A stretch of DNA of 35,268 nt from Verrucomicrobiota bacterium (GCA_003219345.1 QHOP01000302.1:1-35268); one strand, 5' to 3'; shown: positions 1-7,844, counted from the first letter of the stretch. The notes: generated by a model from the letters alone, not told the origin. Numbers and translations are program-made.

Positions 1-888
1 GGAGCCGTCGCCACAACCACACGCACGGTGATCGTGACAGATATCACTCCACCAGAGTTCACATTGATCAGCACTAATCCGCTGAACCTGGACGTCGGCA
101 CACCCTTCACAGATCCTGGCGCCACCGCTTTTGATCCGTGCGAAGGCGATCTCACCGCCAGTATTGTTCGCACCGGCACAGTGAATACTGCTGCTCCAGG
201 CTCGTACACGCTTAGCTACAGCGTGACCGATTCGAGTGGCAATACTGCCGTCACCAACCGAAACGTCTTGGTGCGAGGTTCGCCCGCAGTTCTGGGTTTC
301 AACGCGTTCTTCTCCGGAACCAACGCCGTCACTGGTTCGCCCGTGGTTCAATTCCTCGCCGACGTGAATCCAAACGGACTCGCCACCGTTGCTTTCGCCC
401 AGTATGGCCTGAACACCTCCTATCCCGGCCGCACCGCGTCGGTAAACCTTCCCGCCAGTTACAACACCAGCACTTTCTTCGCGACATTGGACGGCCTGAT
501 CCCCGGCGGGACCTATCATTTCCGTGTCGCGGCTTCGAACAGTCTCGGCGTGGCCTACGGGCCGGATCAGACCTTCGTCGTGCCTACGCTGTTCGCCGCC
601 GGCGACCTCAACGGCGACGGTCGCGTGAACGAAAGCGAACTCAACAGCGTCCTCTCCAACTACTGGCTCACAAGCTCGTCGCTGGTGATGACGAACCCGA
701 GCACGCTGGGCGGTGGACTCTTTCAGTTCGCGCTCACCAACGTCACCGGCTGGAACATGAGCGTGTTTGCATCCACGAATCTGACCGATTGGGAGCTGCT
801 GCCGGCGCAAGCTATGCCCGTCTGGCAATTCCTCGACCCTGCCTACACGAACTATCCGCAGCGGTTCTATCGTCTTCAATGGCCGTGA
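1..888 (+). CDS. C-terminal part of a secreted multidomain Ig-like/dockerin-like protein (5' end outside window)
   Basis: The reading frame is open from base 1 and ends at TGA 886-888, so the ORF-track start at 28 is only the first internal start. The visible protein begins with a bacterial Ig-like/DUF5011-type domain ('FTDPGATAFDPCEGDLT', 'SYSVTDSSGNTA'), followed by a fibronectin-III-like stretch ('GGTYHFRVAASNSLG'), then a single EF-hand/dockerin-like calcium loop ('GDLNGDGRVNESELN') and a C-terminal beta domain with 'FASTNLTDWELLP' and 'PQRFYRLQWP'. That last module is the usual end of large cell-surface or secreted proteins in Verrucomicrobia. It probably acts outside the cell in adhesion or polymer binding; no catalytic domain is visible in this part. 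No PEP-CTERM or LPXTG anchor is seen. Family assignment is from pattern memory; the N-terminal domains are unknown. Confidence 0.85.
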   Translation, partial: GAVATTTRTVIVTDITPPEFTLISTNPLNLDVGTPFTDPGATAFDPCEGDLTASIVRTGTVNTAAPGSYTLSYSVTDSSGNTAVTNRNVLVRGSPAVLGFNAFFSGTNAVTGSPVVQFLADVNPNGLATVAFAQYGLNTSYPGRTASVNLPASYNTSTFFATLDGLIPGGTYHFRVAASNSLGVAYGPDQTFVVPTLFAAGDLNGDGRVNESELNSVLSNYWLTSSSLVMTNPSTLGGGLFQFALTNVTGWNMSVFASTNLTDWELLPAQAMPVWQFLDPAYTNYPQRFYRLQWP

Positions 889-992
889 ACCAAACGGGAC
901 AATTTCTCAGGCTGTCCCGGCCAATGGAAATTATGTCGGTTAGAAATCCGAGCTCCGTCACACTTCGAAGCGGCATCAATGGCGCGCTCGTG

Positions 993-1192
993 AATCCCAA
1001 CGGGATTCCATCCCTCAGCCCAGGGTTGCGCGGCACGCGCTACCCTGGGTCAACGGTGAAAAACATTTTCAACCCCAAGGGGGTTGGATCCATGTTCCCG
1101 AAATCCGACGCAACCCTTTCACGGTTGTTAAAACATTTAAAACATTTGATTGATATTCCAGGGTAGCTCGTGCCTCGCAACCCCTGGGCTGG
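993..1192. repeat. Composite palindromic intergenic repeat element
   Basis: The 889-1296 stretch has no credible gene. It holds several hairpins: AATCCC/GGGATT at 993-1007, CCCAGGGT/ACCCTGGG at 1019-1049, AACCCC/GGGGTT near 1068-1080, and a second CCAGGGTAGC...CCCTGGGCTG palindrome at 1158-1191. The outer palindromes are versions of the same sequence in opposite orientation, so the whole segment has inverted-repeat ends. The overlapping ORFs in the track (789..1166, 1040..1240) are probably translations of this repeat rather than genes. Confidence 0.6.
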
Positions 1193-1296
1193 ATGACGGT
1201 GCCCACTTTGGGGCAAAACCATACTCCTCGAGCGGCGCATTCAAATCCAACGCCGGCGCGAACGTCTTGAAACCAGCGACGGACGCGCCCGGGTTT

Positions 1297-1512
1297 CTAC
1301 TTCAACCGCCAGGTGATGCGTGCTTTCTCCAGGTCGTAGGGCGACATCTGCATTTTCACCCGGTCGCCGACGGTAAGACGCACCCAACGCTTGCGCATCT
1401 TGCCGCAGATGGTGGCCAGCACGAGGTGCTTGTTTTCCAATTCCACCCGGAACATCGTGCCAGGCAGCACGGTCATGACGCGACCTTCAACTTCAATATG
1501 TTCTTCTTTCAT
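1297..1512 (-). CDS. infA: Translation initiation factor IF-1
   Basis: This 71-residue protein is the single-domain S1/OB-fold initiation factor that binds the 30S A-site and works with IF-2 and IF-3 in start-codon selection. 'EEHIEVEGRVMTVLPGTMFRV', 'GKMRKRWVRL' and 'GDRVKMQMSPYDLEKARI' match the conserved IF-1 core almost throughout, and the length is normal for the family. The track ORF begins 40 codons upstream, but the first residues of the family are MKEEHIE, so the ATG at 1512 is chosen. It is not next to ribosomal protein genes; it stands alone downstream of a small RRM gene on the same strand, with a terminator-like hairpin between them. The C-terminus (ITWRLK) is slightly longer than the usual end at ITYR. 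Confidence 0.96.
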   Translation of the reverse strand: MKEEHIEVEGRVMTVLPGTMFRVELENKHLVLATICGKMRKRWVRLTVGDRVKMQMSPYDLEKARITWRLK

Positions 1513-1585
1513 GGGCTGATTGAGTAAAACCTGTCTGTCTTGCAGCGCGACATCCGGCCGATCTGCAAACATGACGCCGCGAGAT

Positions 1586-1620
1586 AGAAAGGCGGGGCCC
1601 GGTCCAAGCCGAACCCCGCC
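1586..1620 (-). terminator. Intrinsic terminator after RRM gene (copy A)
   Basis: Read on the minus strand, GGCGGGG and CCCCGCC form a 7-bp GC stem (1614-1620 with 1591-1597) with inner pairing TTCGG/CCGGG-like, followed by TTTCT. It lies 17 bp past the stop of the RRM gene. The second RRM gene has an analogous hairpin in the same position. Confidence 0.7.
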
Positions 1621-1637
1621 ATGAAATCCCAAAGTGT

Positions 1638-1943
1638 TTAGTAACGACTGCGACCACCGCCGCCCGATTCGCGACGGCCTCCGCCCGCGCGCTCTTCGCG
1701 CGGCTTGGCGACGTTGACCGTGAGGGCGCGCCCGTCCAGATCCTTGCCATTCAATCCCTCAATTGCCTTCTGCGCCTCCTCGGCTGAACTCATGGTCACG
1801 AAGCCAAAGCCCCGGGGGCGATTGGTCATGCGATCCATCATCAGGTTTGCTTCGGTGACCGTGCCAAACGCGGCGAACGCGTCTTGGAGGTCGTTTTCGG
1901 TGGTATTGAAGGAAAGGTTTCCGACAAACAATTTACTACTCAT
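1638..1943 (-). CDS. Small RRM-domain RNA-binding protein (copy A)
   Basis: A 101-residue protein with one RNA-recognition motif: RNP2 'KLFVGNLSF' at residues 4-12 and RNP1 'RGFGFVTM' at about 43-50, the two strands that stack on RNA bases. The C-terminal tail is Gly/Arg-rich ('GGGRRESGGGGRSRY'), an RGG-like tail that adds non-specific RNA affinity. Such stand-alone glycine-rich RRM proteins are known from cyanobacteria and some other bacteria and are often cold or stress induced. The start is MSSKLFVGN at 1943 because upstream residues of the track ORF are leader sequence shared at DNA level with the second copy. The paralogue at 26865-27185 is about 80% identical over the RRM. Downstream come a terminator and then infA. 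Confidence 0.93.
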   Translation of the reverse strand: MSSKLFVGNLSFNTTENDLQDAFAAFGTVTEANLMMDRMTNRPRGFGFVTMSSAEEAQKAIEGLNGKDLDGRALTVNVAKPREERAGGGRRESGGGGRSRY

Positions 1944-2120
1944 GCGATGTTTTGGTGTCCGACAAACCAGCACTTTCCACAGACTGTTCCCGAACGTCGG
2001 GTCTAAAATCATCACTGAACAAGGTTCACTTGAAGATTCACCATGCCTTGGAAGCGACAAGCCATCTGACAGACTGGCTCAGCCTGACGGGTTCCGGCGG
2101 GATAGCAATAACCATCGACA
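1944..2120 (-). promoter_or_regulatory. Conserved leader/upstream region of RRM gene, copy A
   Basis: About 170 bp directly upstream of the RRM start is clearly homologous to the region upstream of the other RRM gene (27186-27360), although both are non-coding. Shared blocks include 'AACATCRCATG' at the start, 'GGGAACAGTCTG', 'TTCAGTGATGATTT' and 'TCAAGTGAACC'. A small hairpin (CCCGA-ACG-TCGGG, 1989-2001) lies about 46 nt before the ATG; the same stem with a different loop is found in copy B. This pattern suggests a structured 5' UTR, for example a cold-responsive or autoregulatory leader. The function is inference. Confidence 0.6.
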
Positions 2121-2392
2121 ACTATTTTTGGACAGCCGCGCTCCATTGCCGCAACTCGGTGAACTCCAGTGTGAACCGTCCGCGCCGTCCCGCGAAGTGG
2201 CATTGCTCCGGGTCGAGTAAAGGGTGGTCGGGTGCGAGAGCGCAAGCGGCACGCTTCAACCGCAAGGTATCAGGCACCAGTGCGCCGACGGCCAATTGAA
2301 TGAAAGGCCAGTTGTCCTGTTCAACGAGGTGGAAGCAGAAGCGCGGGAGCGTTGGCGCCATACCTGGCTAAAAACTCTTGATGCTCGAGCGA
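2121..2392. other. Intergenic stretch without convincing gene
   Basis: Between the RRM leader and the LysR stop there is only one minus-strand ORF (2122..2361, 79 codons, 'CHFAGRRGRFTLEFTELRQW'). It has no recognised domain, no clear ribosome binding site and no coupling, so it is not called as a gene; it could be a remnant. Confidence 0.4.
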
Positions 2393-3289
2393 TCATTCCT
2401 TCTTCAAGGTCGTTTCCTTCGCACATTTCAAAAACCGTTCGGCGGCGATCGTGAGTCCGTTTTTGGCCCAGGCGGCGCCAATGACCAAAGGCGGCGGCGC
2501 GGGAGAGAACGGGATGAGTCTCAGGCGCGGCCCGGCGGTGCACGTCAGGGATTGCGGCGCTATGGCCACGCCGTTTCCCGCTTCGACCGCGGCGATCAGG
2601 CTGCTGACACTGTCGTGTTCCTCCGCGATGCGTGGTTTGCTTTTGATGGCGGCAAACATGGCTGCCAGATTTTCGTGAGCGTCGGGATAATCCTTGCGGC
2701 TGTACGTGATGAGCGGCTCCCGCGCGACCTCCGCCAGCGTCACGGTGCGCCGCCCGGCCAGCGGATGTTTCGGCGCAACCGCGAGGCAGATCGAGTCGCG
2801 CGCCAATTCCTCGAAGCGCAGTCCGCGCAACAAGGCGGGCGTCAGGCGCACCACGAAGGCAATCTGCAATTTGCCCTCGCGCAATCCGGCGAGCATTTCC
2901 TCGGTGGACAGATCGTGCAACCTCACGCGCACGTTCGGCAGCTCGGCCTGAAAGGCGCGCAACGCCGGCGGTAGAATCCGCGCGGTGAGCGACGGCGCGT
3001 AACCGACGTGCAATTCGCCTTGCCCGCCGGTGGCGATGGCCCGCGCCGCTTTCACGGCGTCCTCCGCGCGTTGCAGAACTGCGCGCGCTTCGGTGAAAAA
3101 CGCGCGCCCGGCCTCCGTCAGTCGGACGGACTTGGCGCTGCGTTCCAAAAGCAGGAAGCCGAGTTCCTCCTCCAGATCGCGGATTTGGCGGCTCAAGGCC
3201 GGTTGCGACACGTGCAGCTTCAGCGCGGCGCGGGAGACGTTCTCCTCTTCGGCCACGCCGATGAAATAGCGGAGATGGCGCAGTTCCAT
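2393..3289 (-). CDS. LysR-family transcriptional regulator
   Basis: A 298-residue LTTR of standard length. Residues 1-60 are the winged helix-turn-helix ('MELRHLRYFIGVAEEENVSR', 'LHVSQPALSRQIRDLEEELG'), followed by the linker helix and a periplasmic-binding-protein-like effector domain (about 90-290). The N-terminus and the 'LREGKLQIAFV' region resemble the BenM/CatM/CbbR-like branch that responds to small metabolites; the effector cannot be named. Start ATG at 3289 fits the family exactly. Unusually, no divergent target gene is adjacent; the gene upstream, a TPR protein, is on the same strand about 100 bp away. A perfect palindrome lies 7 bp before the start codon and probably mediates autoregulation. 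Confidence 0.93.
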   Translation of the reverse strand: MELRHLRYFIGVAEEENVSRAALKLHVSQPALSRQIRDLEEELGFLLLERSAKSVRLTEAGRAFFTEARAVLQRAEDAVKAARAIATGGQGELHVGYAPSLTARILPPALRAFQAELPNVRVRLHDLSTEEMLAGLREGKLQIAFVVRLTPALLRGLRFEELARDSICLAVAPKHPLAGRRTVTLAEVAREPLITYSRKDYPDAHENLAAMFAAIKSKPRIAEEHDSVSSLIAAVEAGNGVAIAPQSLTCTAGPRLRLIPFSPAPPPLVIGAAWAKNGLTIAAERFLKCAKETTLKKE

Positions 3290-3296
3290 GCTTAGA

Positions 3297-3317
3297 GGTC
3301 TATTTCATAAATAGACC
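3297..3317. promoter_or_regulatory. Perfect 9-bp inverted repeat, probable LysR operator
   Basis: GGTCTATTT and AAATAGACC flank a 3-bp spacer CAT, making a 21-bp perfect palindrome centred at 3307. It contains the T-N11-A pattern of LTTR boxes (T3301 to A3313). Its position directly before the LysR ATG suggests that the regulator blocks its own promoter or translation start. AT-rich in a GC-rich background. Confidence 0.6.
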
Positions 3318-3389
3318 ACTTAGCGAAGCATAGCCGCTGGCCGTCTTCAGGCAAGCAAGCTGGCGGCGCGACGGTTCAGCTTGTCGGAA

Positions 3390-4019
3390 TCACGTAGAAC
3401 CAGGCCGGGAATTCCTGGCGGCTGCCAATGATCTTTTAAGATTGTGCAATAATTCTTCCGCATTGAGCGCCTCATCTTTGGAAACCAATTCCTGATACCG
3501 GGTGAGCGCGCTTACCGCGGCGCCAAGGTCATTGTTTATCGCCTGAACGAGCGCCAGGTTGAAATAGACATTCGCAAACGAAGGGTCCACCTCCCTCGCC
3601 ATTTCATAGTGAATTTGCGCCAGCCGGAAGTCGTTCACATCGCAATACAAATTACCCAGATTATAATGCGCTTCAGAGTGACGCGGATCGTGTTTCAGTG
3701 AGGTCGTAAAACAATCAAACGCTTTGGCCGTGTTTCCCTTTTGCGATTCGATAATGCCGAGATTGCAATAGGCATCGGCGACGCAATCCTGCTCTTCAAT
3801 CGCCTTCCGGTACAACTCGGCGGCTTTCAGGTCGCCGCGTTCGTCCAACATCAGCGCTTGCTCAAAGCGACTCAATGCGGATGAAAAATCCAGAATTTGC
3901 GCCGTGGCCTTCGGAAATAAATCCAACTGATCCGGATCCTGGGCAGCCTTTGCCCGCCTCTTGACGCGCTTGAAACCGAACTTCGACGCTTGAACGGGGA
4001 ATTTTATGATTTGGACCAT
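3390..4019 (-). CDS. Tetratricopeptide-repeat protein
   Basis: A 209-residue cytoplasmic protein. The first ~45 residues are basic ('KFGFKRVKRRAKAAQ'); then come four to five TPR units: 'FEQALMLDERGDLKAAELYRKA', 'DAYCNLGIIESQKGNTAKAF', 'EAHYNLGNLYCDVNDFRLA' and 'NVYFNLALVQAINNDLGAAV'. TPRs mediate protein-protein contacts; no enzymatic domain is seen. The start MVQIIKFP at 4019 was chosen because upstream codons of the track ORF run into repeat DNA at 4036 onward. No signal peptide is visible. It might form a transcription unit with the downstream lysR on the same strand, but a palindrome separates them. The partner is unknown. Confidence 0.85.
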   Translation of the reverse strand: MVQIIKFPVQASKFGFKRVKRRAKAAQDPDQLDLFPKATAQILDFSSALSRFEQALMLDERGDLKAAELYRKAIEEQDCVADAYCNLGIIESQKGNTAKAFDCFTTSLKHDPRHSEAHYNLGNLYCDVNDFRLAQIHYEMAREVDPSFANVYFNLALVQAINNDLGAAVSALTRYQELVSKDEALNAEELLHNLKRSLAAARNSRPGST

Positions 4020-4035
4020 CGAATTCGCGCACCGA

Positions 4036-4104
4036 CCCTTCACCCTGTCCGACGGGGAGAGATTTCTCGGAAAAATTTCGCGCATTGAGCCCCTGAACCC
4101 CGAG
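4036..4104. repeat. Partial palindromic repeat unit and direct repeat
   Basis: Contains a truncated 'CACCCTGTCC...GGGGAGAG' unit and a segment 4076-4104 (AAAATTTCGCGCATTGAGCC) repeated in slightly altered form at about 4193-4226. Confidence 0.5.
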
Positions 4105-4107
4105 AGG

Positions 4108-4169
4108 CCCCCTCACCCGACCTCCGGCCACCCTCTCCCCCAGTGGGGGAGAAGGAAGGGGTGAGGGGG
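4108..4169. repeat. CCCTCACCC...GGGTGAGGG palindromic repeat unit
   Basis: Outer arms CCCCCTCACCC and GGGGTGAGGGG enclose CCTCTCCCCC/GGGGGAGA. The same family recurs at 6769-6797, 6881-6944, 10199-10350 and 12995-13052. It is followed directly by GTTCATGG. Confidence 0.75.
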
Positions 4170-4229
4170 TTCATGGAAAGAATTCCCCGAAATGAAAATT
4201 CGCGCGTTGAACCCCCTGAACCGAGGGAA

Positions 4230-4341
<112 letters not shown>

Positions 4342-4378
4342 AGAGCGAACACCTCCAAAATTCGGACGTGAGTTGGGG

Positions 4379-4479
4379 CCATGAACCCACCCCCAACCCC
4401 TCCGGAGGAGGGGAGTCAATGTCGGGCACGCTTGCCGAGTTCCCCTCCTGGGAGGGGTCAGGGGTGGGTCGGTTCATGG
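4379..4479. repeat. Inverted repeat unit bounded by CCATGAACC / GGTTCATGG
   Basis: The left arm CCATGAACCCACCCCCAACC and right arm GGGGTGGGTCGGTTCATGG are near-complementary and enclose CCCCTCC/GGAGGGG hairpins. With the two units before it, the unit makes up a ~460-bp gene-free array between the TPR gene and ku. A short fragment of the GGGTGAGGGG family follows (4484-4500). Confidence 0.75.
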
Positions 4480-4508
4480 AAAGGGACGGGGTGAGGGGCC
4501 GGATCACA

Positions 4509-5366
4509 TTACGCAACTTTCTGTTTCCTCTGCTTTGCCGGCTTGACTTCGACCGCTTCCTTGCGCTCGCCCTTGGCTCGTTCCATCGGCTTCTTCTTCG
4601 CTTTCGCCTGGTCGATGCTCTGCTTGAGCGCGGTCATAATGTCCACCACCGGCTTTTCCTCATCGGGAACGCTTACCACTTCCTTGCCGGCAATTTTCGC
4701 CTCAATCATCTCGCGCAGCGCGTCGCGATAGCGATCCGTCAAATCGAGTTCCTTGAGAGTTGAGGCCATGGATTCCACCAGACTGATCGAGAGTTTCAAT
4801 TCATCCTTGTTCACTGCTTTGTGCTCGATCTGCGGAACGCTCTCCATTTTCCGCACTTCACTCTGCTGCCGCAATTTATAAAGGACGAGTCCGCCGTCCA
4901 GGGGCGCAATCATCACGACTTCCTCGCGATCGCGCAAAACGACTTTACCAATGCCCACTTTCCCGCTCGCCTTCAGTGCCTCGCTCAACAAGGAATAGGT
5001 TTTCGTCGCGACCAATCCGTCCGGGCCGGCGAAATACGGCGATTCATACAGCGAGGGATGGACTTCGCCGGCGTCAATGAATCCTTCGATTTCGATAACT
5101 TTGGTGCTCTTGAGCTTGATCTTGGCGAGATCGTCCGGCGAAACGATCACGTATTGTTCCGGCTCGAACTGATAACCCTTGACGATCTCTTCCGTCGTGA
5201 GCGCCTTCCCGCACTTCTTGCATTTCTTTTCGTAACCAACGGCGCCGTTATCGTCCTTGTGCAATTGGTTGAACCGGATCGTTTCTTCCGTGTCCACGGC
5301 GTTGTAGATCCGGATCGGAATGGTAACCAAAGAAAATCGAATGTGCCCTTTCCAGATCGATCTCAT
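4509..5366 (-). CDS. ku: Non-homologous end-joining protein Ku
   Basis: A 285-residue bacterial Ku, which homodimerises as a ring on double-strand DNA ends and recruits LigD. 'MRSIWKGHIRFSLVTIPIRI' is the typical N-terminus, followed by the Ku core beta-barrel ('CKKCGKALTTEEIVKGYQ', 'EIEGFIDAGEVHPSLYESPY', 'LSEALKASGKVGIGKVVLRDRE') and the C-terminal LigD-interacting part, ending in a Lys-rich tail ('KPAKQRKQKVA') that helps DNA binding. The start at 5366 is set by homology and by GAGGTG six bases upstream; the track start at 5447 is too long. It lies 81 bp downstream of ligD on the same strand, so the two probably form an operon. The 3' end abuts the palindromic repeat array. Confidence 0.96.
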   Translation of the reverse strand: MRSIWKGHIRFSLVTIPIRIYNAVDTEETIRFNQLHKDDNGAVGYEKKCKKCGKALTTEEIVKGYQFEPEQYVIVSPDDLAKIKLKSTKVIEIEGFIDAGEVHPSLYESPYFAGPDGLVATKTYSLLSEALKASGKVGIGKVVLRDREEVVMIAPLDGGLVLYKLRQQSEVRKMESVPQIEHKAVNKDELKLSISLVESMASTLKELDLTDRYRDALREMIEAKIAGKEVVSVPDEEKPVVDIMTALKQSIDQAKAKKKPMERAKGERKEAVEVKPAKQRKQKVA

Positions 5367-5447
5367 AACACACCTCGTTTCAGGTCGATGGTTGCGTTCA
5401 TAGGTTTGGCGAACAGGCAGGGAGCCTACCCCGGTTTCACCCGCCAT

Positions 5448-7844
5448 TCAAGGTTTGATTTGGAATCCCAGATCCGGCCTCAGCCTCACAAATACCGCTT
5501 CTCGCAACAGGCCTTCTGTGGTCAATGAAGCGAATTGCACCTCGCACATCAGTTTCGGCTCAATCCAGACAGACCGCGCATCATCGGGCGGTTTCTCTTT
5601 AATTGGCCTTTTGATCGTTTTTACCTTTTGCAATTCAGCGGCAACAGCCTTGAATGAATCATTATCAAATCCCGTTCCGACTTTCCCGAGATACTTAAGC
5701 TCATCGCCGTTTGCTTCTGCCAGGTGCAGCGCGCCGAAACTCGCTTCCCGGTCGCCCTTGCCCTTCGTGTAACCGATGATCACGCACTCCAGGGTCTGTC
5801 GCGTTTTAATCTTCAACCACGAGTCGCTTCGCTTGCCGGGCAGATACGGGCTGTTGCGCTGTTTGGCCATGATGCCTTCGAGACCCATCTCTTTCACGGC
5901 CTGGAAGAAAGCCGCTCCTTCTTCGACGACCTCACTCGCGCGATAAGCCGACCCCTTTTTGATCGCGTCTTGCAGCCACTCGCGCCGCCTTGTCAGCGGC
6001 TCATTAACAATCGGGCGTCCATCCAGGTAAAGGCAATCGAACACATAACACACCGCCGCGTGTTTGGCCCTGGCGCGTTCGATTCCCCCTTCCGTCTTTT
6101 GCTGCATGCGCTGGATCACGTTTCGGAAATTGGGCTTTCCATCCGCCTCCAGACAGACAATCTCTCCGTCAAACAGCGCGGAGGTTGCGCGAAACGCCTG
6201 TTCGGGAATCAGCAATTCAGGGAATTGTTCGGTCACATCCAACCCGTTGCGACCGCGAATTTTTATTTGTCCCTCATCCAAAGAAATCATCGCGCGAATG
6301 CCGTCCCATTTGACCTCGTAAACGTAATCTTCGGAATCCGGCGGCTTGTCCGCGGCCCGCGCCAGCATCGGCTCAATCGGATCACGCAGCCAGTCCGTTT
6401 GCGGGTTGTCCACGCGTTCGAGCAGCCACTGATTCTCCCGGGTATGGTGCGTGCGATATTCGGCGTTCAACTCGCGCGATTGCAAACGAAAATAGAATCC
6501 GTCCTTTTTCTGTTTGGTGATTTCGTACCGGCCCTGCGCGAATTTCCACATCATACCGCCGCCGTATTCGCCTTTGGGAATCGCGCCTTCGAAATGGACG
6601 TATTCCAGCGGATGATCCTCCACATTGACCGCCAGCCGCATGATGCCGGGCCTCGGCGGCAACCCTTTGGGAACAGCCCACGATTTCAAGACGCCGTTTT
6701 GTTCCAATCGCAAATCATAATGCAGCCGGGAAGCATGATGCCGGTGAACGACAAAAGCGCTTCCCGTTCCCCTCACCTCATCGGATGGGGAGAGGGGCGG
6801 AGGCGGCGGCTCCGCTGTCTTGTCGAAGCTGCGTTTCCTGGAATAGCTTTCGAGCTGTTCCGGCGTTTTGAAGGTGCGCGCACCCTCCCTCGCCCTGCGG
6901 GCACCCTCGCCCCCAACGGGGGAGAGGGACGGGGTGAGGGGGCGCTTCGGCTCTTTCTTTTCCGTGTGAATCGGCGCTGCGTAGGCGGCGATTGCTTCCC
7001 ATGGGTCCCCGTTTTGCATGACCCGCCGGGGAACGCTGTGAAGATCGAACGCCTTGGGACTTTCAATAGACTCCAGCTCCTCCCAATGCAGCGGAGTCGA
7101 AACCGGCGCGCCGGGAAGTCCGCGCACGCTGTAGGAGGCGACGATCGTTTGTGATTGCCGGTTGCGGTAAACATCGAGCAGAACCTTGCCTTTCCGGTGT
7201 TCCTTCCTGATCTGCAGCGTCAATACCGACGCGTGCGAATCCACGAACGGCTGGGCAACGGCCTTGGCTGCCTCAAATATTTTGTGAAATTCCCACTTCG
7301 GCTCGATCGGCGCCAGGACGTGCAAACCCTTGCGTCCCGTCGTCTTGACGAACGGATGGTAGCCGAAACTCTCGAGATGCTCTTTGAATTCCAGAGCAAG
7401 GCCTGCGACATCCGGAAACTTGAAATTCTCCGGCGGGTCGAAGTCGTACACGATGTAATCCGGCTTGTCAAAATGCGGCGCGCGCGAATGCATCTGGTGC
7501 AGTTCGATGCACGCCAGGTTCGCCAGCCAGACGAGCGACGCTTCCTCGGTCGCGATAACGTAATCCTTTTTTTCTTCGCCGAGCGTCACATGCTGGATCC
7601 AGTCAGGCGCCCAATCCGGCCGGTTTTTCTGAAAGAACGACTCCCCGCCGATGCCGTCCGGATACCGCACCAGCGACAATGGCCGCCCTTTCAGGTGCAG
7701 CAGAATCGTCGGCGCAATTTTGAGGTAATATTCAATGAGCTGCGCTTTGACGATGTGGTCGTCGGGAAAAAGAACTTTCGTCAGATTCGAAAGTTCAATC
7801 TTCCGTTTGCCAACCTGGGCTATTTGAGCTGTGCGCGAGGGCAT
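5448..7844 (-). CDS. ligD: Multifunctional DNA ligase D (polymerase-phosphoesterase-ligase)
   Basis: A 798-residue LigD with domain order polymerase, 3'-phosphoesterase, ligase, as in mycobacteria (Pseudomonas has PE-ligase-polymerase). The AEP polymerase/primase domain covers about 1-290, with metal ligands in 'YDFDPP' (D134, D136) and 'LLDVYR' (D224). The phosphoesterase covers about 363-475 ('HHASRLHYDLRLE', 'HPLEYVHFEG'). The ATP-dependent ligase covers about 488-795, with motif I 'EVKWDGIRA' (catalytic K512), motif IV 'EGIMAKQ' and motif V 'WLKIK'. It fills, trims and seals broken DNA ends held by Ku. The interdomain linker (about 299-362) is odd: residues 300-320 and 345-361 are translated palindromic repeats ('LTPSLSPVGGEG', 'PPPLSPSDEVRGTG') that kept the frame open. 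Start ATG at 7844. Confidence 0.96.
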   Translation of the reverse strand: MPSRTAQIAQVGKRKIELSNLTKVLFPDDHIVKAQLIEYYLKIAPTILLHLKGRPLSLVRYPDGIGGESFFQKNRPDWAPDWIQHVTLGEEKKDYVIATEEASLVWLANLACIELHQMHSRAPHFDKPDYIVYDFDPPENFKFPDVAGLALEFKEHLESFGYHPFVKTTGRKGLHVLAPIEPKWEFHKIFEAAKAVAQPFVDSHASVLTLQIRKEHRKGKVLLDVYRNRQSQTIVASYSVRGLPGAPVSTPLHWEELESIESPKAFDLHSVPRRVMQNGDPWEAIAAYAAPIHTEKKEPKRPLTPSLSPVGGEGARRAREGARTFKTPEQLESYSRKRSFDKTAEPPPPPLSPSDEVRGTGSAFVVHRHHASRLHYDLRLEQNGVLKSWAVPKGLPPRPGIMRLAVNVEDHPLEYVHFEGAIPKGEYGGGMMWKFAQGRYEITKQKKDGFYFRLQSRELNAEYRTHHTRENQWLLERVDNPQTDWLRDPIEPMLARAADKPPDSEDYVYEVKWDGIRAMISLDEGQIKIRGRNGLDVTEQFPELLIPEQAFRATSALFDGEIVCLEADGKPNFRNVIQRMQQKTEGGIERARAKHAAVCYVFDCLYLDGRPIVNEPLTRRREWLQDAIKKGSAYRASEVVEEGAAFFQAVKEMGLEGIMAKQRNSPYLPGKRSDSWLKIKTRQTLECVIIGYTKGKGDREASFGALHLAEANGDELKYLGKVGTGFDNDSFKAVAAELQKVKTIKRPIKEKPPDDARSVWIEPKLMCEVQFASLTTEGLLREAVFVRLRPDLGFQIKP
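6769..6797. repeat. Palindromic repeat inside ligD linker, unit 1
   Basis: CCCCTCACCTCATCGGATGG followed by GGAGAGGGG matches the left half of the intergenic repeat family; it is close to CCCATCGGATGGGAGAGGG at 13022-13040. It encodes part of the LigD polymerase-phosphoesterase linker in frame. Confidence 0.75.
6881..6944. repeat. Palindromic repeat inside ligD linker, unit 2
   Basis: CACCCTCCCTCGCCC, then GGGCACCCTCGCCCCC/GGGGGAGAGGG and GGGGTGAGGGGG form a complete member of the intergenic repeat family. It is read in frame as the Pro/Ser/Gly/Arg-rich residues at about 300-320. Confidence 0.8.

Noticed and set aside
2122-2361. 79-codon minus-strand ORF between RRM leader and lysR
   Set aside because: No domain, no ribosome binding site and several equally open frames in the same region; kept only as a note.
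5724-7154. Plus-strand ORF of 476 codons
   Set aside because: Antisense shadow of ligD, with the repeats read in the opposite frame.
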